A DNA stretch of 64,000 nucleotides, taken from the NCBI GenBank assembly GCA_018242605.1, contig JAFEBP010000014.1:346314-410313 (forward strand). The letters are read 5' to 3'. Below the pieces are notes generated by a model. It was not told the DNA's origin and ran no database searches. It saw only the letters and a program-made list of their open reading frames with translations. The stretch's first letter is position 1. Every line of letters starts with the position of its first letter. The position numbers and the translations under genes are program-made. The stretch is from Planctomycetota bacterium (GTDB taxonomy: Bacteria; Planctomycetota; Phycisphaerae; Phycisphaerales; UBA1924). Below, piece by piece: positions 52,513 through 62,044 of this stretch.

Positions 52513-52821
52513 TCACATGCCCGCTCGGGGCTGCTGCCGAAACAGAGTCCCCGCGTCGCAGGCGGGAGGCGGTGCCGCGGCCGGTGCCGGTTGTGCGCCA
52601 ACGTAGACCGCGACGGTGTCTTTGAACTTCGCCCACGCGGCAGTCGGGTTTCCGCGGCGCGCGTCGGTGATGCGGTACACATGCGCAACGCGACCGCCGG
52701 TAGCCGACGCCGGGTCGGGCACATAATGCGTGAAGGTGTCGCCGCCGAGGGGCCGCAGATCGCGCTGGCCCGCCAGCGGCCCGCCGTCGAAGACCAGCCA
52801 TGTTCTTGGGCTCTTGGGCAT
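52513..52821 (-). CDS. Hypothetical protein
   Basis: 102 residues from ATG 52821. TWLVFDGGPLAGQRDLRPLGGDTFTHYVPDPASATGGRVAHVYRITDARRGNPTAAWAKFKDTVAVYVG reads like a small beta-sheet domain. The tail is Pro/Ala-rich. Not recognised. Its 3' end faces that of the small plus-strand gene at 52487. Confidence 0.5.
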   Translation of the reverse strand: MPKSPRTWLVFDGGPLAGQRDLRPLGGDTFTHYVPDPASATGGRVAHVYRITDARRGNPTAAWAKFKDTVAVYVGAQPAPAAAPPPACDAGTLFRQQPRAGM

Positions 52822-53062
52822 GGCGATTTGTAGTGGGACCCGAACAGATATGTCGAGGTCCCCCCGGTGCGCCTTCGGCCGTTACTTGGGCGATCACCCG
52901 CGCACGCCCAGCGTCTGAAGTCGCTGCGTTCCATGCAGTCTAGCCATAACGAAGCCACGAATGCCTTCTACACTCGCCAGCAAGCCAGAAGTTCGTTGAT
53001 GGGTGCGGCACTCCGGCTCGAATGAGATCGGATACGGTTGGATTAACTGATTGGAGGAATCG

Positions 53063-53779
53063 TTGAGCAGTCAAACTCCCGAAAGCAAAGTTGTTGAATC
53101 CGGTATTGTCGGCTCTTTGAAGTTGACCAGCGTGGTGATTCTGACTATCGCCAGCATCATTGGGTCGCTCGCTTCGCTGTTTCGGTCGCTCGGCGAGGTG
53201 ACACCCTTTGTCTTGGCGGGATCAGCGAGTTTGATTGCAACGGTCGTGTGCGTGCATGTTCGCAGCGAGCGAGAGCCGAAAGAACTTCTTGAAACTGAAG
53301 GGCGATTCAAATACCCCAGTTGGAGGGCACCGGCGCCATGGATGGCCGCGGTTGTGGTGTCGATTTCGGGTGCAGCGATCGCCCTGAAACTTCTCTCGCC
53401 TCCTCCGTATCCGGCCGCTCTGTCAATCCTCCTTGTCAATCGTTCGGGCACGCCCGACCTCAAGATCCAACCTGAGGCCAAACTGTTGATAACACGGTCG
53501 GTCTCCCCGGCTCAGGACGCGGTGGTGACCACCGGGATGATCGATCTTGAAGTTGTGGGAGAGAAGTCCAGCGGTTTGGATGGCCCGTGGATTCGGCTAC
53601 ACGGAGCGAATAACGCCCTACGAGGCACCGTGCGAAACGCCGAACGATTCAAATCGCTATACGAGGCGGGCGAATGCAAAGCCATGATCATCATTGAGTC
53701 GGAGAGAAACATGTACCGTTACGAAACAAACTTCCGAAGGCAGGACTTTGAAAACCTGTTCATTCAACTGGGTATCTGA
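53063..53779 (+). CDS. Membrane protein of unknown function
   Basis: 238 residues from TTG 53063, preceded by GGAGG at 53053-53057. Three membrane helices: about 16-37 (LTSVVILTIASIIGSLASLF), 43-63 (VTPFVLAGSASLIATVVCVHV) and 89-110 (APWMAAVVVSISGAAIALKLL). The C-terminal ~120 residues are soluble, mixed alpha/beta (LSILLVNRSGTPDLKIQPEAKLLI, CKAMIIIESERNMYRYETNF). Codon use is less GC-rich than most of the window. Standing between island segments, it could be a membrane effector, but nothing proves it. Confidence 0.65.
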   Translation: MSSQTPESKVVESGIVGSLKLTSVVILTIASIIGSLASLFRSLGEVTPFVLAGSASLIATVVCVHVRSEREPKELLETEGRFKYPSWRAPAPWMAAVVVSISGAAIALKLLSPPPYPAALSILLVNRSGTPDLKIQPEAKLLITRSVSPAQDAVVTTGMIDLEVVGEKSSGLDGPWIRLHGANNALRGTVRNAERFKSLYEAGECKAMIIIESERNMYRYETNFRRQDFENLFIQLGI

Positions 53780-53806
53780 CGCTCCGCAGCGAGTCCCCAA
53801 GATCAC

Positions 53807-54484
53807 TCAGTTGTCGGGTGCATGAACTCCCCAAGTCCTTCCAGCGATCGCCTCGATCACCGCCACCGGCGCGATGTGGTCAAGGTACCGCACCGTGGTG
53901 GCGATGCTGGTGTGGCCCAGTTGTTTGCTGATGATGCCGATGTCCACCCCTTCGGCCCGCAACTGGGCCGCGTGGGTGTGCCGCAGGCCGTGGGCGTGCA
54001 CGCGCTTCTCGATCCCCGCCCGCCGCCCCAGCGACGGCAGACGCCGCCGCAAGTACGCGGTGGTGAGCGGGTTCCCCACGAGCGAGCAGAAGACCGGGGC
54101 GTCCCCGCCGAGGCCCTCCGCGGCCCGGGCGACCAACCACGCCGCCACCATCGCCGCGCCGCCGGGGTCGAGCCCGACGACCCGTGAACGCCCGCCCTTG
54201 CCCCGCAGCACCCGCACCGCCCCGTTGGCGAGGTCGAGGTCCTTGGGGTACAGGGACAGCGCTTCGGAGACCCGCAGGCCGGCGCGGTACATCAACGCGA
54301 TCAACGCCCGGTTGCGGACGCCCGTGGGGCTTCGCTGGCTCAGCGCGCCGAGCAACCGCTGCACCTCGTCGTCGCTCAGCACCTCCGCGGGCAGGCGGCG
54401 CTGGGGGCGGGCCCGGCGGCTGGCCGGTGGCGTTGCGGCGGCGGGCGGGCGGCGGACTCTGTCGGCGGCGTACGGGTTCAGCAT
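53807..54484 (-). CDS. Short tyrosine recombinase (XerC/D-like)
   Basis: 225 residues from ATG 54484, GGAG spaced 6 nt. Has the full catalytic set: Arg in AGLRVSEALSL, Lys in RVLRGKGGRSRVVG, HxLRH in HAHGLRHTHAAQL, His/Arg in LGHTSIATTVRYL and Tyr in RYLDHI. Only ~40 Arg/Ala/Pro-rich residues precede the catalytic domain, so the usual N-terminal SAM-like core-binding domain (~90 residues) is missing. It may be a small stand-alone integrase or a truncated one. It sits mid-island, probably a relic of a second integration. Confidence 0.85.
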   Translation of the reverse strand: MLNPYAADRVRRPPAAATPPASRRARPQRRLPAEVLSDDEVQRLLGALSQRSPTGVRNRALIALMYRAGLRVSEALSLYPKDLDLANGAVRVLRGKGGRSRVVGLDPGGAAMVAAWLVARAAEGLGGDAPVFCSLVGNPLTTAYLRRRLPSLGRRAGIEKRVHAHGLRHTHAAQLRAEGVDIGIISKQLGHTSIATTVRYLDHIAPVAVIEAIAGRTWGVHAPDN

Positions 54485-54698
54485 CACGGTCTCCGGCGAA
54501 GGGCTACGGATTGAGCGACAACTCGTAGCGCGTCAGCGGGGGAGCAGGCGCGTACGGCGACCCCCAATCTGCCTGTTGTGTTTCCCTGCCAAATCAGGCG
54601 TACAGAAGAGTCTTGAGCCATGAATCAATGAGCCCGCCGGTGAGTCAGGGAGCATCCCCGGTCATTGGCGGCGGGCCGAGATCGCTGGAGGCAGGCCG

Positions 54699-55445
54699 TC
54701 ATCGCTGATCGCGTCGAAGGTCAGCAATACCAAACTGCCAGTTGAGGTGCTCGCAGAGCCCGACCAGATCTGGAAACATCGTGGCGCGAGAGAATCCCAA
54801 AGCACTGAGTTGATGCCGCAGTACATGGCAGGCACTACTTGCAACCCTGATTCGTGACAGCCGCCGATGGTAGAAACTCAGTTTCTCCAATGCAGAGAAT
54901 CGCTCCTCGGCCTTTCGGTAGGCGTGGGCCGTAAACCAGCCCTGTTGTACTCGCAGCCGAGCGGTTAGTTCATCCGGCCGAAAGACCCGTGTTCGTGTGA
55001 TCGAGAACGGATCCGTCTCGGTTTCGGGCTCCAGAACATCCGATTCCAAGTCCACATTGAACTTCCAAACAACGGGCGACGACTTCTCATTGGCGTCAGC
55101 AACTGCGAAGTACAGCGCGATAAGTGGGCTGGATGTCCAATCCAGCAGTCGCGTTGCAAGACCATGGTGTTGCGCCATGGCCAGCCATTCCCAGTCGGTT
55201 CGAGGCCGATTGCGGATCAACCCGTGCGACTTACGCTTCAGTTCTCTGAGCATGAGCGATTCCGCGTCGGGGAGATGGGGGATTGCGGGCGGACGGCCGA
55301 TGAGCGGAATGAGCGGCTTATTGACCGGCTGACCGCGATACAGGGGACACCCGTAATCTGGAATCCGTTCCACCGCTGCCAGGAACTGGCGCACCGTGGA
55401 AACCTCAATAACTTGAGCCGCGCGGCGTATTTGCTCTTTGCTCAC
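54699..55445 (-). CDS. FRG-domain protein, defence-associated
   Basis: 248 residues from GTG 55445. Contains VRQFLAAVERIPDYGCPLYRGQP (the F/Y-RG motif), then LMLRELKRKSHGLIRNRPRTDWEWLAMAQHHGLATRLLDWTSSPLIALYFAV, the WxxLxxAQHxGxxTRLLDWT block of FRG proteins. FRG genes are frequent in phage-defence islands; the biochemical activity is not established for this subgroup (some relatives are thought to be nucleotide-processing enzymes). 44 bp downstream of the EVE-fusion gene on the same strand. Confidence 0.88.
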   Translation of the reverse strand: MSKEQIRRAAQVIEVSTVRQFLAAVERIPDYGCPLYRGQPVNKPLIPLIGRPPAIPHLPDAESLMLRELKRKSHGLIRNRPRTDWEWLAMAQHHGLATRLLDWTSSPLIALYFAVADANEKSSPVVWKFNVDLESDVLEPETETDPFSITRTRVFRPDELTARLRVQQGWFTAHAYRKAEERFSALEKLSFYHRRLSRIRVASSACHVLRHQLSALGFSRATMFPDLVGLCEHLNWQFGIADLRRDQR

Positions 55446-55489
55446 TGTTGATGTGCTCCGTGAAACTCTTCGGTAGGATTAAGTAGGCA

Positions 55490-57196
55490 TTACTCATTCG
55501 TGATTGCTGCGGCCGTTGGAAAGTACCTGAACTGCGTCGGCTCCAGCGATCCCTCGCTAACGGACCACGGCATGATCAAGCGGGTCGTGCCGCCCTCCGC
55601 TTTCGGCGGCGAGGAAGGTACCCGCTGTAGCGTGATGTTGGCGACGATGAACAGGGCTACACAGTGGGCGTTCTCTCGGGCGTGCAGGACCTCCTTGGCG
55701 GTCAGAAGCACGCTTTCACCACCGCCCGTCGTGCCTTTCACCTCGACGCGAAGTTCCTCCGATCCCTTTGTGCAATGCAGGTCGTACGAGCAGTACCGCG
55801 ACACGTCCTTGACCGCGTACCCGAGTTCGACGAAGTGATTCTCGGCGATGCCTTGGGCGTGCATCTCGACCGCCCGCTTCTCAGCCGCGGTGAGGCCGTA
55901 CCCCTGCCCGCCCTCTCGCTCAATCCGCTGGGGCGGCACGGCGACGATGTTCATCTCGGCGCGGCGACATATCTCGTTCCATTGGTCGGGCTCGACTTTG
56001 AAAACGGTTCCGCCGCGAGCCCTGGCCGCGTTCAGATCCGAGAGAAACGCGCTGTCCTCGGCTTCCCACAACGGAAGGCCGGGAGCACGGCGCAGTCGAA
56101 ACACGATACGACTTTGAGGCCCGGCTACTTCCCCACGCCAGAAGCGTTGCTCGCCCGGAGGTCCGGGCATGACTTGGGGCTCGCTCTCCACATCCCCCAG
56201 CGCGATGACGCCACGCCGGTCCCCGTCGCCCTTGGCCTGCCACAGGACGATGCCGTCACCGACTTTGAAATCACCCCGATCCACCGTCCACGCCAGCGTT
56301 TCCAGCGACGCTACCGCGCTGAGCCCGTCGAACACCTCGGGGTTGCAGACGAGGGCCCAGTAGCGACGGACGCTTGGCAATCGAACGAAAGACCATTCTC
56401 CGGTGTCAGCGCCGCTGAGCACGTTCGACGCAATCGCGCGAGCAGCCCACGCCATGAGCGAGTTGCCCAGAGTCGCATTTGGTGAGAACTGCCCGATCAC
56501 GACCTCGATCACTTGTCGTGCGACGGCACCGTCGAAACGTGCCCCTGTTGATTGGTCCTCACTTGCTCTGAGGTACCTTGGGAAAGTCATTGACTCGTAC
56601 GCGAGGAACTTCGAAGGCCCGAACTGATCGGTGTCGGGATCATAAACCCAGTACTTCCACCGCCGATCTCGCAAGGCAGCGCTGTCTAGGTAGGTGCCCG
56701 CGTCCCTTGCGAACCGCCGGAGGTTCTCCCTGATCTGCTCCACGCTATTTACGACTTTGAGGACGACCGGAGCGGCGGTGCGGGCCGACCGCCGCAGGTG
56801 AAACCGCGTCGGTATCTTTTCGTCTGGCTTTCCGACGGTGGAACCGACATACTCAAACGGGCCCTCGTATCGGAACGAGTAGTCGGTGCGTTCGTCCTTG
56901 TGGGTGCGGTAGAACAGCAGCAGTTCCAGTCCGCTGCTCGCGTGGTTGGTGATGATGGCGTCTGTCCGTCCAGACGGTTGGCCCTCGAAGTGCAGATCAT
57001 CACCGTCGAGCATGTCCTTGTACTGGGTGCGGTCCGGCGTCTTTTCTTCCGTGATGAACAGCCACACCGAGTCGTGGCCAGCGGGGCGGAACACACCCGT
57101 GTTGAGCGTGGCGTCCGTGATGCCGAATCTCTGCGAGAGTTCCTTGCGTGAATACGTTGCCCCCAGCGTCAGTAGCGTTGAAGTCCTCATGCCCAT
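55490..57196 (-). CDS. DUF3427-like / EVE / DUF3883 nuclease fusion, modification-dependent restriction candidate
   Basis: 568 residues, ATG 57196. Residues 1-140 (LGATYSRKELSQRFGITDATLNTGVFRPAGHDSVWLFITEEK ... GLELLLFYRTHKDERTDYSFRYEGPFEYVG) resemble the DUF3427-type module found on helicases and endonucleases. Residues ~280-400 (RRYWALVCNPEVFDGLSAV, GDFKVGDGIVLWQAKGDGDRRGVIALGDVESEP) match an EVE domain, the PUA-like reader of modified cytosine. Residues ~445-540 (AENHFVELGYAVKDVSRYCSYDLHCTKGSEELRVEVKGTTGG ... LTAKEVLHARENA) match DUF3883, a PD-(D/E)xK-like nuclease fold with Asp and E-V-K. The combination predicts recognition and cutting of DNA with modified bases. Confidence 0.8.
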   Translation of the reverse strand: MGMRTSTLLTLGATYSRKELSQRFGITDATLNTGVFRPAGHDSVWLFITEEKTPDRTQYKDMLDGDDLHFEGQPSGRTDAIITNHASSGLELLLFYRTHKDERTDYSFRYEGPFEYVGSTVGKPDEKIPTRFHLRRSARTAAPVVLKVVNSVEQIRENLRRFARDAGTYLDSAALRDRRWKYWVYDPDTDQFGPSKFLAYESMTFPRYLRASEDQSTGARFDGAVARQVIEVVIGQFSPNATLGNSLMAWAARAIASNVLSGADTGEWSFVRLPSVRRYWALVCNPEVFDGLSAVASLETLAWTVDRGDFKVGDGIVLWQAKGDGDRRGVIALGDVESEPQVMPGPPGEQRFWRGEVAGPQSRIVFRLRRAPGLPLWEAEDSAFLSDLNAARARGGTVFKVEPDQWNEICRRAEMNIVAVPPQRIEREGGQGYGLTAAEKRAVEMHAQGIAENHFVELGYAVKDVSRYCSYDLHCTKGSEELRVEVKGTTGGGESVLLTAKEVLHARENAHCVALFIVANITLQRVPSSPPKAEGGTTRLIMPWSVSEGSLEPTQFRYFPTAAAITNE

Positions 57197-57329
57197 GATT
57201 TGGTAGTATACATCGGTGCAGGGATGCTTCCTTTGGGTACCTCACATGGAGTTGCAGGCGGCTCACGGCGGTGCCAGCGGCTCATGGCCGCTGATTAGCA
57301 AGGTGAGCGAGGATGCCCGCACAGGCCCA

Positions 57330-60300
57330 CTATGCCAGCGCGATCGACGCCTTCTCGACTGCCGCCTTCAGGCGAGCCAACTCCTGTTCGCGGTAGTGCC
57401 ACCATCGCGTGCTCCAAACCCGATAGATCCGCCATCCGTAGCGATCTTGCAGAATCGACTGCCGCCATACATCGCGCAGGCGGGCCGACCGATCACTGTG
57501 GTACGCCGCCCCATCGCACTCCACTCCCAGCACGTAGCCGCGATCATGTGCGGGATGCCGGATCGCCAGATCAATGCGGAAGCCGCCGACGCCGATCTGG
57601 GAATCAACCTTGTACCCCATGTCGATAAGGGCAGACATGATTTCCTCTTCCAAGATCGATTCGGGCCCGCCGCCGGTGGGAGCGGCGACGAGCGTGCCGC
57701 GCATGCGATCTAGGACACGCTTCATCTGGGCAACTTGGCCGGAGGAGACCGCTTCGGCGTAGGCCAGGTACAACTGCAGATAGCCGCTGGGTGTGATCCC
57801 CGCGCCAGCGCCGTCGGTGCCTTGGAGCGCCGTCGAGATTTCGTTGGTCGGCATGCTCGACACAACGATGATGCGTCGCTTCGCACGAGTGACCGCAACG
57901 TTGAGCCGCCGCTCTCCACCCTGCGACCCCACGGGCCCGAAGTTCCGCAAGAACTTCTGCTTCTCGTCCGGGCCGAACGTCGTGCTGAACACCATGATGT
58001 CGCGCTCATCGCCCTGAACGTTCTCGAGGTTCTTAACGAAGAGCCCGACATCCTGATTGTCGATACAGCGGTTGACCTCCGCGTCGTACGCCTCGGCGAA
58101 CGCTGGGTCCTTTTGCCGCTCTTCCTCCAGAAGGTCTTGAATCAACTCACGCTGCGGCTGGTTAAACGTCACGATGCCGATGGTCGGTCGTCGCGGGTCG
58201 TTCAGCAGGAGTTGTCGTGTTTCTGTAACGACCCGCTTTGCCTCTTCACGGTTGACCCGCTTGCCAGCGCCGCGTTCGTATACGCCGCCCACGCGGATGA
58301 ACGAGATCGGCGAGGCCGAAACACCGATCGGCACGGTCGCGGGCGGGGATTCGAGAAGCCCGTTGTAGAACGCCCGGTTGCTGAACTCGATGAGCGCAGG
58401 GTTCTCGCTGCGATAGTGAACCGAGAGATAGTCGTGGGGGAGGCTGGCGACGGCCGCGGCCAGAAGGTCTTCCGCTTCGGTTACGTGGCGGGTGATGACC
58501 TTGGCTTGCGCGGCATCGACCGCCAGTTCCGATGCGGGCGACTCGTCCTCGTCGTCATCCTCCGTGCCGGTTGAATCGGGCGAGAAGAACCCGGTCGGCG
58601 GCAACTGCTTTTCGTCCCCCGCGACGATCACGGTCTTGCCCCGGCAGACCACCGGAAGCGCCTGCTCGATCGGGCATTGCGATGCCTCGTCGAAGATCAC
58701 AACGTCGAACAGGCCTGCGTCGAGAGGGAACACCTGCGCCGCTGCCGCGGGGTTGGTGAGCCAAACCGGGCGGAGCGCGAGGAGACCTTGCCCCAGCGAA
58801 AGGCGTACGGCTTCGCGCAGTTTCTTTGCGGGCCCGTTCTTTCCTCCCTTCTGCTTGAAGTACACCTCCCACGGGTTCTTGATGACATCCTGCTGGCGTG
58901 CCGTCCATCGGCTCTTGATGACTAGCGCCTCGAGTTTCCGCTTCGCGTCGAGTTTTCGGCGCAGTTCGAGGGCGAGGTCGTCCTGATTTTGGACCATCGT
59001 GCGTTTCAACACAGGCCTGGCGGCGAACGACTCTTCTCGCCAATGGTCCAGCACGGCCATGCCTACGAGCGCACGCCACCACTCGCCCTGCTCCGCTGAC
59101 GAAGTCGGCTTCGCGTGGAGGGGCCGAACCGAACTAGGCGATGCCGCCGCTTCCGCCTCGTACCTGACGAGGTGGTCGATCGCCTGCTGCGCCGGGCCGT
59201 TCCCCGTTCGGGCGGAGGCGTCGAACGCGACCAATGCGTCGAAGTTCGGTAAACACTCCTCCAGCAGGCGGAGATGATCCGTGATGTTCTCGCCGCGCAG
59301 CACTCGCGCACGGAGTTCGCCGACGAAGTCTGGCAAGAGCCACGACTCCAGTTCCTTCAACCGCGGCAGCAACTTTTCGACGATTTCCTGACGTGCCGAA
59401 ACGCGGGTCATGTGGGTGGACAACACGACCTCTGGTGAAGGGGCGGCGACCACTTCCTCGATGATGGCCTTGGCCCACGGCTCGCTGGCGAGCAGTTTGG
59501 CGATCTTGACGGCCGCGTTGTAGGTTTTGCCGACGATCTGGGTGTGTGCGTTAGCCGCCGATGCGTCGTCCGTCTCAAGAGGCTCGCACGGGTGCAGAGT
59601 CTTCACCGCCTCCAAGAGGGAAAGCCGCCGCTCTTCCGCGTCGAAATACGCCTCCGCCGCTTTGGCGATTGTGAACAGCCCTACGCCTATCGCATCGGGG
59701 CGGTACCTTTGTAGCGTCTGCTTGGCGTTGCGGTACTCCGGCCAGAGCACTCGCGCGAAGTTCTTCTCGTACCGAGCCACCACGCCCGCCGCCGCCCGGG
59801 CGGCTCGGGCGTCGATCGCCGCGGCACGGAGCATGGCTTCGCGCCACGCGGGATCCTGTGCCGTCTTGGAGACCTGCTCGGCGAGTTTCGTGGTGTTGAT
59901 CAACCGCTCGCGTGTTGACTCCACCGCCCGTCCATCCGACTCACGAAGCGATTTGAGCCATCCGGCGATGAGCGACCGTTCTCTGCTGGCAAGTTTGGCG
60001 AACGATGCCAACGTTGCGAACACGCTCTTCTTCGACGCGCCGAACGCATGCAAGTCTTGTGGCAACTCGCACCCCACCCCGGAGTTCTTTACCAGAGCCG
60101 CATGGTCCAGGTCGAGCGTCCGAGCCTGCTGCAGCGTCTCTTGGATGTCGGACCCGATCGACGGCGTCATGATCATCGAATCGAGCCGGCGCTTCCACGG
60201 GTTGGCCAAGTAACGGGCCTCGAAGAACAGTCGCCCCGCCGACTCGACCTCCGCAAGCAGCGAGTCCAGTGTGTTGCAGTCAATCGCTCCCCCGATTTGC

Positions 60301-61772
60301 TTGATACCGGTGATGGACCGGGCGGTAGCGAACTTCTTTTGTATCTTTCCCTCCAGCCCCAGCAGGTGCCGGTAGGACGCACCGTGCCTGGGGTGCGACT
60401 GGTGCATTGCCGCCGCAAACTCGTCGAGGTCCCGCTCGGCCCGTTCGATGTCTCTGCTCAGCCCTTCCCGCGTCGCTTCGTGCGCCGATTGCGGGCTGGC
60501 AAAGAACTTTTCTACCTGATCTCGGATCTCCCTAAAGACGGCCGGGCGGTCGGTTTCTGGATCGTGCATCTCGATGCACAGACCGCCAAGCCCCGCAGCG
60601 TCGAGCCGTGTCTTGACGACGCGCGTTGCGGCGTCCTTCTGGCACACCATCAGAACGGTCTTGTTGTGGGCCAGCGCGTCCGCGATGATGTTGACAATCG
60701 TCTGCGACTTTCCGGTCCCGGGCGGGCCGTGAACGACCAGCCCGCCGCGCACGCGGGCCTTCCACACTACCCGCTGCTGCGAGAAGTCCGCGTCCGTGAC
60801 GAAGTACCGATCGGACTCGGGCGGCGGTGATACCCGGGGTTCTTCTCGCTTCGTTCCGCGCATCAACCCGTCCGCGCTCTCCGGGAGAGTTTCCATCTTG
60901 CGCAACGCGTCTAAGTCCGCCAGAATTGACTCGTTCTGCCAGCGGAAGATTCCCAGCACCCCTGCGGAGAAGATCTGAGTGGCCCGGGGATTCACGAGTT
61001 CGCTCACCGCCGGGACCCCGCGCACACTCGTCATTCCAGGCCACGATGCGCCCGGTTCGAACTGCTCGCCGAACCGGGTTAGGAATGCATCCATCCACTG
61101 CATACTGAGGTCTTGCAGTTCGTCCGGCAGCGGTTGTTCGAGTTCTATTCCGTGGCAGCGCCGCACCGACTCGGCCATCGCCGTGTTAAATCGGGGCGAG
61201 AGATTGTCATAGCGCTCGAGGTCAATCTGTCCTTGCCGGGTTTTGCTCGGAACGATCGCAGTCGGGATCAGGAACACCGGCGCGAGCAAGCCCGAGGCTT
61301 CGGAGTCCTCGGGCGGCGGAACGTATACAAGCGGATAGCCCACCCAAAGCGCGTGGATGCCTGTTTCGCGCCGTGCGAGGTCTGCGTAGCGCCGTAACTG
61401 CTCCAGTTGACTTTGCAGAACTATTTCGGGCCGTCGGCCGGAAGCACCACCGAAAAGTGCTTCCCCTTCTGAGCCCGCGTTCGAGTGACCCGCCGCGACA
61501 TTTGTGCCAGCGAACTGCAACTTCGCTGTTTTGCCGGCGATCAACTGCTCAAGGATCATGAGGGGCGTGCGCTGCGAGATGCACGAGAATCTATTGAGGT
61601 CGATCTGCTTCGCCGTGCTCTTACTGGAGACCTTCAACAGCGGGCTTCGCGTGATCGCGGCGTTGAGACGGTTCACGAACTTGGCGATTGCGTGACTGTG
61701 AGGGGCGCGATCCTTCGCTTCCGTAGCGGGTGAACTGCGCAAACTGGGAGCGGTTTCGTCCATTCGTTGCAT
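57330..61772 (-). CDS. Giant SF1 helicase with C-terminal Vsr/MTES_1575-type nuclease (Hhe-like defence protein)
   Basis: 1480 residues. The N-terminus (~35-330) resembles DUF4011 (FVNRLNAAITRSPLLKVSS, RTPLMILEQLIAGKTAKLQF). The helicase starts with GGLVVHGPPGTGKSQTIVNIIADALAHNKTVLMVCQK (Walker A near 350), has a long helical insertion (~430-950), then VVIFDEASQCPIEQALPVV (near 1027), GDEKQLPPTGFF, VHYRSENPALIEFSNRAFY, NLENVQGDERDIMVFSTTFG and RRLNVAVTRAKRRIIVVSS. The last ~110 residues form a very-short-patch-repair-like nuclease (SILEEEIMSALIDMGYKVDSQIGVGGFRIDLAI ... VLGVECDGAAYHSDRSARLRDVWRQ). The layout matches single-gene anti-phage helicase-nucleases of the DUF4011-helicase-Vsr class. 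It lies 133 bp upstream of the EVE fusion. Confidence 0.87.
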   Translation of the reverse strand: MQRMDETAPSLRSSPATEAKDRAPHSHAIAKFVNRLNAAITRSPLLKVSSKSTAKQIDLNRFSCISQRTPLMILEQLIAGKTAKLQFAGTNVAAGHSNAGSEGEALFGGASGRRPEIVLQSQLEQLRRYADLARRETGIHALWVGYPLVYVPPPEDSEASGLLAPVFLIPTAIVPSKTRQGQIDLERYDNLSPRFNTAMAESVRRCHGIELEQPLPDELQDLSMQWMDAFLTRFGEQFEPGASWPGMTSVRGVPAVSELVNPRATQIFSAGVLGIFRWQNESILADLDALRKMETLPESADGLMRGTKREEPRVSPPPESDRYFVTDADFSQQRVVWKARVRGGLVVHGPPGTGKSQTIVNIIADALAHNKTVLMVCQKDAATRVVKTRLDAAGLGGLCIEMHDPETDRPAVFREIRDQVEKFFASPQSAHEATREGLSRDIERAERDLDEFAAAMHQSHPRHGASYRHLLGLEGKIQKKFATARSITGIKQIGGAIDCNTLDSLLAEVESAGRLFFEARYLANPWKRRLDSMIMTPSIGSDIQETLQQARTLDLDHAALVKNSGVGCELPQDLHAFGASKKSVFATLASFAKLASRERSLIAGWLKSLRESDGRAVESTRERLINTTKLAEQVSKTAQDPAWREAMLRAAAIDARAARAAAGVVARYEKNFARVLWPEYRNAKQTLQRYRPDAIGVGLFTIAKAAEAYFDAEERRLSLLEAVKTLHPCEPLETDDASAANAHTQIVGKTYNAAVKIAKLLASEPWAKAIIEEVVAAPSPEVVLSTHMTRVSARQEIVEKLLPRLKELESWLLPDFVGELRARVLRGENITDHLRLLEECLPNFDALVAFDASARTGNGPAQQAIDHLVRYEAEAAASPSSVRPLHAKPTSSAEQGEWWRALVGMAVLDHWREESFAARPVLKRTMVQNQDDLALELRRKLDAKRKLEALVIKSRWTARQQDVIKNPWEVYFKQKGGKNGPAKKLREAVRLSLGQGLLALRPVWLTNPAAAAQVFPLDAGLFDVVIFDEASQCPIEQALPVVCRGKTVIVAGDEKQLPPTGFFSPDSTGTEDDDEDESPASELAVDAAQAKVITRHVTEAEDLLAAAVASLPHDYLSVHYRSENPALIEFSNRAFYNGLLESPPATVPIGVSASPISFIRVGGVYERGAGKRVNREEAKRVVTETRQLLLNDPRRPTIGIVTFNQPQRELIQDLLEEERQKDPAFAEAYDAEVNRCIDNQDVGLFVKNLENVQGDERDIMVFSTTFGPDEKQKFLRNFGPVGSQGGERRLNVAVTRAKRRIIVVSSMPTNEISTALQGTDGAGAGITPSGYLQLYLAYAEAVSSGQVAQMKRVLDRMRGTLVAAPTGGGPESILEEEIMSALIDMGYKVDSQIGVGGFRIDLAIRHPAHDRGYVLGVECDGAAYHSDRSARLRDVWRQSILQDRYGWRIYRVWSTRWWHYREQELARLKAAVEKASIALA

Positions 61773-62044
61773 CGTTTGTAGGCGCGCAAAGGATCATGCG
61801 TGGCGAGTGCCCGCTCGAACATCAATCTCCTCGGTACGTTTGAGTTGCACGAATGTTCGTCCACGCTAGTCGCCTTAGAACGCGCCGCTGTTTCCTCGGG
61901 TGTTCTCCGCGGCGCTTTCACACGTTCGAGGAGGCCCGATAAAGGGACACGAGAAAGCGGACTCAAATCCTGTCGTGCGCAGAACAAGTGCCCCGCGTGG
62001 TCACTGCGGGCCTAGCATCTGCCGCGCACGCAAGGAGATACCAC

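Larger units (their letters stand above)
38326..61772. mobile_element. Integrated genomic (defence) island in comM; right end not identified
   Basis: Starts at the comM junction with a large serine recombinase pointing to the boundary, followed by excisionase-like HTH, AAA ATPase, restriction-modification and helicase-nuclease genes with no housekeeping functions. The N-terminal half of comM does not occur in the window, so the element may extend beyond 64000. The end given here is the last gene of defence type. A tyrosine recombinase at 53807-54484 suggests a composite build. Confidence 0.6.
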
